Shown: piece by piece, positions 6,961 to 13,080 of the stretch
Layout: every line of letters starts with the position of its first letter
Numbering within the stretch: the first letter of the stretch is position 1
Assembly: GCA_001873755.1 (NCBI GenBank)
Contig: MNZT01000042.1
Location: 1-13,080, forward strand
Source: Candidatus Wirthbacteria bacterium CG2_30_54_11
GTDB lineage: Bacteria; Patescibacteriota; CG2-30-54-11
Direction of reading: 5' to 3'
Length of the DNA stretch: 13,080 nucleotides
The notes under the pieces: generated by a model
Database searches by the model: none
The model's input: only the letters and a program-made list of their open reading frames with translations
Told to the model about the DNA's origin: nothing
Made by a program: the position numbers and the translations under genes

Positions 6961-9900
6961 AAGATCGGCACCAGGCGGTATTTGACCACGAGGTCGGTAT
7001 AATTGCCGGTCGGGTGCAGATTATTGGTCTCTATCTTGAAGGTGATATAGCAGTATTCCTCTCCGTCATCAGAGCCGCTGGTCGGACCGTCGAGGTAGAG
7101 GATCTCATAGAGCTGGCCCAGGGTATCAAATCCGGCCCAGGAATCGGCTGCTGCGAATCGGTTAGTAGTGCCGCTGCCCAGCAGAGCATCGCTCGTATGG
7201 TAGCCGAGGAACGCGGTATCCTCGCCGATAGTCGTACCGGTCGGGGAGGCCCAGGGCACAGGATAGCCATTGGTGCCGACTGTCCCGTTTTTGATAAAAT
7301 CGAAGTCGATATCCGGGTCTTCGGCGATCCTCATCCGGGCGTCGGCGGCTATGCTGATGGTATAACCAGAACTCGCGTTGGTAGTGATGCTGACCTGCTG
7401 CACGGCGGTCACGGTCGTGGCAGGCAGGACAAATCCGAACTGGACCTTGTCATTCATGCCGGTGAGGTCGACCGTACCTCTGTCAGTGCCGGTGATAGTG
7501 AAGTTCAGTGAGGGAGAGGTCCAGGTCGTGATCTGGGTCGTCGAGGAATATTCAGTTTCGGTTTGCTCACTGTTCTGGGCTTTGACTTTGAACGTGTAGA
7601 GCTGATTGGCCGAAAGTCCCCCCAGGACGAAGCCTGCACTGCCGCCGAAGTCAGCAAAAGTGCGCCAGTCACTGGTTTCCAGGAGCAGGCCTAACGTACC
7701 ATTTGCTTTCAGGTATTGCGTGTCAGCGACGAAATTATCCGTTGAAACCGCGACCGCATACTTGACCGTATCCGGGTTCGAATTCTCATCGAGGATGATG
7801 TGTGTCGTGTTGTAGTCAGCGTTGCTGAGGATCGGAGCGCCTGGAGTTCTGGCCAGGGTACAGGTCTGGACCGCTTCGGTCAAAGCGCTGTCACCGACGC
7901 TGTTGGATGCTTTGAGCAGATAGTAATGCAGGGTGTCTGTCTCCAGCACCGTGTGCTGGTAGGTAGTGGTACCTGCATCCAGGCTGATGAGCTGCGTGTA
8001 ATCAACTCCGTTGGTAGAATGAAAGATGATGTAGTGCTCTTCCTGATCCTGCCCGGTAGACGTATCATTCCAGCTGAGCGTAAGCGAATCTGAGGCTCTG
8101 ATAGAGAAGTCCAGGCCTGTCGGTTGTCTGGGAGCATCCAGCATGGAAAACGTGGCAGTATCGCTCCAGGAGCTCTCGTATCCATCATCGTCCCAGAACT
8201 TCAGGCGGAGATAATATGTCACCTCACCATCGCCGGCAGCAAGAGTATCTATGGGTGCGGTTCCAATACTTCCATACGCGATGTCGGCCGAGCGGTCTCC
8301 CGTCGCGACATCTGCGATCGTAGACCCTGATGAACCGTTGTCCCAATGGCTGATAGTGGAAAAGGTCGGGTCAGTCGAGATCTGGATCCTGACCTTGTTC
8401 GCCACATTGCTGCTGTCCGCATCCTGATAGACGGCGCTGATGACCGGAGTGGTGTGAGTGAGGTCAACCGGATTGGCGCGGCCACTCAGGGCGGTAGTAT
8501 TGTCGATATAGATGTTTTCGGGAGCGGCGGGTGTGTTGAAGTATGTCAGATCCAGCGTGTCCAGAATGGGGGAGGGGCCGCTGAAAAATGCCTGCCAGGC
8601 AAAAGAATCGCTCCCGGCGGCGGCAGGGAAGGTGCTGATATTCGTGTCGATCTCGGTCGCTGTATTGAGATCATGTTCGCTCTTCACCCTGGACCAGGCG
8701 GAGCCGGTCCAGAAATACCACCAGATGCTGTCTGGCGAGATCTGGTAGCCGATAGAGCCATCATGACCTGCCCCGGTCGTTTCGACCCAGTCGGTCAGCG
8801 CACTGTAGGTTGGTTTTGATGAGCTGTTCACTATACTGGGGTTCAATTCGGAGCGTGAGATAAGCCGGCTGGACATCAGATCAATGATCTCTGCGGAAGT
8901 GAGGGCATCGTCGTACAGCACGAAGTCGCCCATGACGGCATTTGCCTGACGGGCATCGGTATTGTCCTGCCCGAGGTGCAGGTCGGTCCCGAATGTGGGT
9001 GCAACGAAGCCACCGGCACCGGTCCCGGCAGCACCATCTACATAGACGTCCAGGGCGCCGGTTGCCCAGGTGGCTGCCACCTGGTACCAGTGCCCGGCTT
9101 CCCAGGTCGATATGTCTTTGGTCGCTTCATTCGTTCCATCGCTGAGTACGAGGTTGCCGGCAGCTGATTTATACAGGCTCAGAGTTCCGCTCGTGGTGTC
9201 AGTGTCCAGGAAGAAGTATTCCTGACCATCATCGCCGTTCCAGACAGGCTTGATCCAAAATGTGACCGTTCCGGCAGCAGCGCTGATATGGCCGGTCGCT
9301 GCGAAATCAAGGTCTTGAGCTGTCCGGGTACTCGGGCTGGCATTTGCCGTCCCGGTCCACTGGTATTCTGATCCCAGGCTCCCGTCGGTGTAGGTCGTTG
9401 CCTGCGGTTTTGCCTCGACCTGGACACCGTCGAGGTAAATGCTGCTTTCTGGCTGAACTTCGACTCCATAGGTCAGGCTGGCATCGCTGACAGTAATGCC
9501 TTCGGCCTGAATTTTCCACCAGCCACCGCCCATATCGGTGAACGAGGTCGTATTCAGTGCGGAATCGTTGTAGTAAAGCTTGACCACGGAGGCATCGACA
9601 GTGCTGCCTTCGGCTCCGGTTTCTCCGTTATAGATCCAGGCGGAGATGCTGACTTGAGTGGCATCCGGATCAAGGTTGAAAAGATAGGTGCCGGGGTTCT
9701 GGTTGGACGAATTTACTAATTTGGCTGAGGCAGAGCCAAAATGATTGTATGCGGCTGTGGTGTTTTTGGTCGCGGTCAAGCCGCTCGAGGTCCAGCCGGT
9801 ATTGTAGGTTGAATTTTCAAATGATGGATTGGTGATGAGATTGGTGGTCCCTTCCTCGATCATCAGGCCGCCAGAGGAGTTGTACGAGCCGCTGGGCGCT

Positions 9901-11294
9901 TGGCCGGAGATGGCGGAGCCAGGATCCGTTCCGGTCAGTCCTCCTGCGTACGAGACTCCGTAGAGCGTGCCGTGATTGCGGTGATGTCCGTCGTCAGCTG
10001 CTTTGCCGTCCAACAGAGTCGACGGACCATACTCGTCTCCATGCAGCAGCATGACGGTATAGGTGTCATCGGTGAAAGGTGAGACCGATGGGGTAAACGA
10101 TGCGGTATAGCGGACGGTATCAGAAATACGGATTTCGTCCATGAGGCCGGGATATGAATCCGCTGTGCTGTCCCCACCCAGGTCGACAGGCGAGGCCGAG
10201 GCAGGGATAGCCGTCGTATCGGTGCCGGAGCCATCAAGAGTACCTGAGATCCAGGTCTGGACCTGATCTGCCGCTGATGTCCGGTCAAAGGTGAGCGCCA
10301 CATGCGTGTAGGTATCCGTGCTGATGGTCGCCGTCGACGTTGCGGTCACATACGAGCTGCCATTGTAGATGCCTCCGGCGAGATGATGAGTCGCATCGAG
10401 CTTCAGGAAATAAGCTCCGCTGCGATAGATGAGGTACAGGTCCCGGTCCGGGAGCTGCTGCGGATAGATCCAGGCTTCGATGGTCAGGCGGTCAGGAATA
10501 TCCAGTGAGGTATGATCCGGTATCCGCACATAGTCTCCAGCTCCGTCAAAGACGAAAGCGCCGCGAGAGCCGGCAAAGCGAGCCGGTCCGGTAGAGGAAG
10601 ACGGTGCAGTACCATCGACTGAGGCAGTAGTGACTTTCAGGGGAATTGCCATGAGGGCTCCCTTGGCCCCGACCGCAAAGCCGCCCAGAGCTGAAGCCGG
10701 TGCTGAAGCTGCGGCGTATCCGGAGTACAGATAGTAGGCGCCCGTTTCACCGCCGGCGGTCAGAGCGGACGCCAGGGGAAAGGAAAAAACGGTAGCGGCA
10801 GAATCAGTGCAGTCGCTTGCCCCGGGGACAAGGGTATGGGCGCGGGCAAGTTCCTGGTTGGTGGTGCCGTTGAAATAGACGATCCTGGCGTCGTAGCAGT
10901 CAGTGCGGATTGCGGCCAGTGCTGATGTGTTCAGTGTCACGGCAACAGTGATGCCGGAAGTCAGTGCTTCTGTCGAGGTGTTGGACAGTTTCAGTACCGT
11001 TCGCACGCTGTAATTACTATCCCACCACGGCACCTTTAGCTGGGCTTTGCCGCTCTGCACGAGGATATGATCGGAGTCATACGCATAGTCGCCGGAGGTG
11101 GAGAAATCCCAGCTTCCGGACGAGGCGGCGACCTGGTCTGAGGATCTGTAATACCGAATGACAAGGGCATAGGTGAGCAACACCAGAGCCACGGTAGCGC
11201 AGAGGAGCAGGGTTAATTGGAGCCAGAGGTTTGAGGAATTCTGGCTCCGAGTCGGCAGGATATTCTGGTTGGCTTGCTTGAGTGAATCATGCAT
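6957..11294 (-). CDS. Large membrane-anchored multidomain surface protein (DUF2341, LamG, Fn3-like)
   Basis: With the start at 11294 the protein has about 1445 residues. It begins with a short polar N-terminus and one hydrophobic helix (about 23-46), then a long extracellular part. Domains are a DUF2341-like domain (about 90-220, opening WWDSNYSVRTVLKLSN), a LamG/concanavalin-type domain (about 244-420, FDGAGDYVRIPDHTSL, then LTIEAWIYP), a carbohydrate-binding-like jelly roll (about 484-630, opening TNLITNPSFE), a second LamG (about 660-808, VTFWIKP, then ALDVYVDG), a linker domain, three Fn3-like domains (about 922-1259) and a C-terminal beta-domain (about 1260-1445) with NASSGYTISI and a VVKYRLVPIF end. 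No sortase motif is seen. The role is probably adhesion or glycan binding. ATG 11294 overlaps the upstream stop by 8 nt, suggesting coupling; ATGs at 11312 and 11396 are also in frame, and none has a clear Shine-Dalgarno. Confidence 0.87.
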   Translation of the reverse strand: MHDSLKQANQNILPTRSQNSSNLWLQLTLLLCATVALVLLTYALVIRYYRSSDQVAASSGSWDFSTSGDYAYDSDHILVQSGKAQLKVPWWDSNYSVRTVLKLSNTSTEALTSGITVAVTLNTSALAAIRTDCYDARIVYFNGTTNQELARAHTLVPGASDCTDSAATVFSFPLASALTAGGETGAYYLYSGYAAASAPASALGGFAVGAKGALMAIPLKVTTASVDGTAPSSSTGPARFAGSRGAFVFDGAGDYVRIPDHTSLDIPDRLTIEAWIYPQQLPDRDLYLIYRSGAYFLKLDATHHLAGGIYNGSSYVTATSTATISTDTYTHVALTFDRTSAADQVQTWISGTLDGSGTDTTAIPASASPVDLGGDSTADSYPGLMDEIRISDTVRYTASFTPSVSPFTDDTYTVMLLHGDEYGPSTLLDGKAADDGHHRNHGTLYGVSYAGGLTGTDPGSAISGQAPSGSYNSSGGLMIEEGTTNLITNPSFENSTYNTGWTSSGLTATKNTTAAYNHFGSASAKLVNSSNQNPGTYLFNLDPDATQVSISAWIYNGETGAEGSTVDASVVKLYYNDSALNTTSFTDMGGGWWKIQAEGITVSDASLTYGVEVQPESSIYLDGVQVEAKPQATTYTDGSLGSEYQWTGTANASPSTRTAQDLDFAATGHISAAAGTVTFWIKPVWNGDDGQEYFFLDTDTTSGTLSLYKSAAGNLVLSDGTNEATKDISTWEAGHWYQVAATWATGALDVYVDGAAGTGAGGFVAPTFGTDLHLGQDNTDARQANAVMGDFVLYDDALTSAEIIDLMSSRLISRSELNPSIVNSSSKPTYSALTDWVETTGAGHDGSIGYQISPDSIWWYFWTGSAWSRVKSEHDLNTATEIDTNISTFPAAAGSDSFAWQAFFSGPSPILDTLDLTYFNTPAAPENIYIDNTTALSGRANPVDLTHTTPVISAVYQDADSSNVANKVRIQISTDPTFSTISHWDNGSSGSTIADVATGDRSADIAYGSIGTAPIDTLAAGDGEVTYYLRLKFWDDDGYESSWSDTATFSMLDAPRQPTGLDFSIRASDSLTLSWNDTSTGQDQEEHYIIFHSTNGVDYTQLISLDAGTTTYQHTVLETDTLHYYLLKASNSVGDSALTEAVQTCTLARTPGAPILSNADYNTTHIILDENSNPDTVKYAVAVSTDNFVADTQYLKANGTLGLLLETSDWRTFADFGGSAGFVLGGLSANQLYTFKVKAQNSEQTETEYSSTTQITTWTSPSLNFTITGTDRGTVDLTGMNDKVQFGFVLPATTVTAVQQVSITTNASSGYTISIAADARMRIAEDPDIDFDFIKNGTVGTNGYPVPWASPTGTTIGEDTAFLGYHTSDALLGSGTTNRFAAADSWAGFDTLGQLYEILYLDGPTSGSDDGEEYCYITFKIETNNLHPTGNYTDLVVKYRLVPIF

Positions 11295-12261
11295 GGCTGG
11301 GGTGCCGTTCATCAAAGGTCTTCGTACAGAGTTCGTCTTCAAAAACAATGAGCAGCCCGACCACATGATCTGCTTCGCCCAGGATAGGAGCGACATGAAG
11401 CCGGGCCGAGAATTCAGGCCGGAAGCTGCTTAGAATCTGGCAGTGAACATCGGTGATGGTTTTCCGCTGGTAGAGAGCAGAGAGCAGTATCCCCTGGCCG
11501 ACAGGAATCTCAGGATGGTCGTGATGGGCGATGGTAAAAGTGTCAGCTAACAGCTTGCCGTGTGCCTCCGCTGGCGATATCCCGATCATCTGAGCAGCAG
11601 ACAGGGACAGATCCTCAATTCTCAGTTCATGATCCACGATGCAGACTCCGGCCGTGATGGTGTCCAGGAGGGTCTGGTCTTCCTCTTCATAGGTTTTCAG
11701 CAGCTGCTCCAGGAGAGTTGTTTTGTCCGAATTTTTTTCTTCCCGTCTGAATCTCGAGGACAGCAGCATCAGCAAAGGGGTAAAGCTGAAGAGCGAAAGG
11801 AGCTGGATCAGGATTTTCGCCAGATCAGGGTTTTCTGAGTTGAATCCCAGATAGGCAAAGGTGCCAAGCAGTACAACACTTTGTACCACGAGGGCAGGCA
11901 CCTCGAGACTGAAGCTCGAGACGACGATGAGCACGAACAGAAGGAAAAAGAACGGGCTGTCTATGCCGCCCGTTGAGGTCGCTCCGAGTATGCAGATGGC
12001 ATTCAAAAGCCAGATATTGGCCAGGCCGTGCACCCGGGAATTGATCCTGTCTGATTGGATTCTGGTGAACAGATTCAGGAGCGTGAAGGTAGCTACGCAG
12101 GCTATGACCAGGTGGTGCTGCCATGTTACGGGCAGGGTAGACGCTGGCAGCACCACCCCAAAGCACAGGAAATATCCAAGTATGCGGACTATTATGTGGT
12201 TATGGATAGCCGGATATTTTTTTTTCGAAGAGACAACATTATTTATTTTTTCTTTTTCCAT
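11287..12261 (-). CDS. Polytopic membrane protein with C-terminal PAS domain, no output domain
   Basis: The product has 324 residues. About six membrane helices lie at roughly 24-42, 48-66, 80-97, 102-118, 121-139 and 148-167. The segment with GGIDSPFFFLLFVLIV (98-113) resembles the membrane sensor regions of some PAS histidine kinases. A basic, charged linker (170-195) leads into a PAS domain (about 195-310): LLDTITAGVCIVDHELRIED, then a typical GIS/GK segment and VVGLLIVFED at the end. In kinases the DHp and catalytic domains would follow; here the protein stops 14 residues later at TGA, so it can sense but has no visible enzymatic output. The start at ATG 12261 overlaps the upstream gene by 19 nt and no alternative start precedes the first helix; the Shine-Dalgarno is poor. 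It sits between two envelope genes, so a role in their control or in signal relay is inference. The 3' end does not look frameshifted, since the next gene takes over immediately. Confidence 0.8.
   Translation of the reverse strand: MEKEKINNVVSSKKKYPAIHNHIIVRILGYFLCFGVVLPASTLPVTWQHHLVIACVATFTLLNLFTRIQSDRINSRVHGLANIWLLNAICILGATSTGGIDSPFFFLLFVLIVVSSFSLEVPALVVQSVVLLGTFAYLGFNSENPDLAKILIQLLSLFSFTPLLMLLSSRFRREEKNSDKTTLLEQLLKTYEEEDQTLLDTITAGVCIVDHELRIEDLSLSAAQMIGISPAEAHGKLLADTFTIAHHDHPEIPVGQGILLSALYQRKTITDVHCQILSSFRPEFSARLHVAPILGEADHVVGLLIVFEDELCTKTFDERHPSHA
12217..12251 (-). repeat. Homopolymer A tracts (A6 and A9 on the coding strand) at a gene junction
   Basis: On the minus strand an A6 run (12251-12246) lies at the last two Lys codons of the upstream gene, and an A9 run (12225-12217) forms three consecutive AAA Lys codons, about codons 13-15, of the PAS protein gene. 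Such runs are prone to polymerase slippage and replication indels, and a length change in the A9 run would shift the PAS reading frame near its start. Confidence 0.7.
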
Positions 12262-13080
12262 AGCCAGTACAGCGGGTTCAAATGTTTGATCTTGAATGAA
12301 TTATGCTGGATGGTCGTGGGCATCGTTTCTTCCAGCTGCGAAATCATGGCGTCCTGCATGGCCTGGGTCACCTGTGGGGCCTTGGCGGGTCTCGCCGCGA
12401 GTTTGGCCGGCTTGATCGCAGGAAGAGGTGCGGGTGGTACGACAGGGAGAATAGTCTGAGCCTCCGACGGCACGGGTGGAGCTGCGTCTGCTGCATCTGC
12501 TGCCGGGGTCTCATGTGGTCTGAAATTCAGCATGTCTATCTGCGGAGGATCATCGCCTGACTGCCAGATGACGCGATAATCTCCAGGCGGCAGGGTAAAA
12601 TCCTGGGGTCCTGCTCCATCCACATACATTCTGCCGTCCGGATCAATACTGCCCGTTGGTTTCTGCATTGGAGGCTGCGCTGTTTCCTCTTTTTTCTTTT
12701 TCCGGCGGGAATAAATAAGGGGGAAGATGAACCATGAACGGATATGGAACCTTTGAAACAATTCGATGATCTGTATCCAGGATTGCAATATGAGTGAAAA
12801 AGCTGAGAGCGTGATCAGGGCCAGGATTCCGAGCCCGAGGGGGGAGGTCATGAATTCCCCGATGCCGTCGATCACGATAGCGCCAGGCAGATAGCCATAG
12901 GAGCCTGACAGACTGCCTTTGGCTACTTTTAATAGGATTTCCGCACTGGGATCGCTCGTCCTGCCGTCCTTGGAAAGGGTGCCGGTGATGGTATACTCGC
13001 CCGTATTCAGTCCGCCGGTGATCAGTATCTGTGCAAATCCGTTGACATCAGTTATGGCTGAGTACGACTGTTCGAGGCTG
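12243..13080 (-). CDS. Ig/carboxypeptidase-regulatory-like domain, membrane helix and Pro/Ala-rich cytoplasmic tail (5' end outside window)
   Basis: The frame stays open to the window edge, so this is the last 278 residues of a longer protein; the GTG at 12875 is internal. Visible residues 1-60 look like the end of a bacterial Ig or regulatory-like beta-domain (ITDVNGFAQILITGG, then GEYTITGTLSKDGRTS). One strong helix follows (about 79-101), then an amphipathic segment and a basic cluster RRKKKK (125-130), which by the positive-inside rule places the C-terminal ~150 residues in the cytoplasm. That tail has a small segment, SIDPDGRMYVDGAGPQDFTL then PPGDYRVIW (about 144-172), a Pro/Ala-rich linker (about 189-236), and a short helical, Lys-ending terminus. 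I recognise no enzyme in it. It is the first gene of the minus-strand cassette here and overlaps the PAS gene by 19 nt. Confidence 0.78.
   Translation of the reverse strand, partial: SLEQSYSAITDVNGFAQILITGGLNTGEYTITGTLSKDGRTSDPSAEILLKVAKGSLSGSYGYLPGAIVIDGIGEFMTSPLGLGILALITLSAFSLILQSWIQIIELFQRFHIRSWFIFPLIYSRRKKKKEETAQPPMQKPTGSIDPDGRMYVDGAGPQDFTLPPGDYRVIWQSGDDPPQIDMLNFRPHETPAADAADAAPPVPSEAQTILPVVPPAPLPAIKPAKLAARPAKAPQVTQAMQDAMISQLEETMPTTIQHNSFKIKHLNPLYWLWKKKK

Noticed and set aside
6957..11294. Phage tail-fibre origin of the LamG/TNLITNPSFE protein
   Set aside because: The motif also occurs in phage structural proteins, but the N-terminal membrane anchor, DUF2341 and neighbouring membrane-sensor genes, with no phage genes nearby, favour a cellular surface protein.
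11295..11396. Upstream ATGs at 11312 and 11396 for the large surface protein
   Set aside because: They would lengthen the overlap with the PAS gene to 26 or 110 nt without a Shine-Dalgarno, and the added residues precede an already complete signal anchor. The 11312 start cannot be fully excluded.
12055..12459. 134-codon plus-strand frame across the Ig-TM/PAS junction
   Set aside because: It is antisense to two overlapping genes with clear membrane and PAS features; the product has no coherent domain and no ribosome-binding site.
12873..12875. GTG as the start of the Ig-TM gene
   Set aside because: The frame remains open to the window edge, with coherent beta-domain sequence upstream, so this codon is internal.

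Overview
The window is almost entirely protein coding: nine genes, five of them with clear family assignments. There is no RNA gene, IS element, phage module or CRISPR array that I can see. Base composition is moderately GC-rich and the standard genetic code fits. There is no phylogenetic marker gene. The large DUF2341/LamG/Fn3 surface protein, the very compact spacing and the O-antigen-ligase-like protein with a TPR-like tail suggest an uncultivated bacterium, possibly Patescibacteria/CPR of a Peregrinibacteria-like, higher-GC kind. Omnitrophota-like or Planctomycetota-like lineages, where DUF4416 occurs, remain possible. This assignment is inference.

Plus strand, 1-6960. The window opens inside an O-antigen ligase/polymerase-like membrane protein with a C-terminal helical-repeat region and a Thr-rich tail. 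A strong stem-loop terminator follows, overlapped by a good sigma-70-type promoter for the next operon. That operon holds a thioredoxin-reductase-type flavoprotein and, 3 nt later, a protein with the layout of a eukaryotic-type hexokinase but with altered phosphate-binding motifs. A second candidate promoter leads to a membrane-fused spermidine-synthase-fold protein. It is coupled with a 2-nt gap and a perfect Shine-Dalgarno to a DUF4416 protein, followed by a small membrane-anchored or secreted HEXXH putative metalloprotease.

Minus strand, 13080-6957. Three overlapping genes read toward the plus block. The first, cut by the window edge, is a protein with an extracellular Ig/carboxypeptidase-regulatory-like domain, one membrane helix and a Pro/Ala-rich cytoplasmic tail. 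The second is a polytopic membrane protein ending in a PAS domain, with no kinase or cyclase output. The third is a membrane-anchored surface protein of about 1445 residues (DUF2341, LamG, carbohydrate-binding-like, LamG, Fn3-like domains and a distinct C-terminal beta-domain). The two strands meet tail to tail with stop codons overlapping by 4 nt and no visible terminator.

The two blocks suggest an envelope-oriented region: surface glycan polymerisation or transfer, a secreted protease, and a surface-display plus sensing cassette. Embedded in it are a redox/sugar-kinase pair and a spermidine-synthase-like/DUF4416 pair. The most unusual items are the motif-altered hexokinase homologue beside thioredoxin reductase, the SpeE-like/DUF4416 coupling, and the minus-strand Ig-TM / PAS / LamG cassette. 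In that cassette the first junction lies on A-rich slippery sequence.
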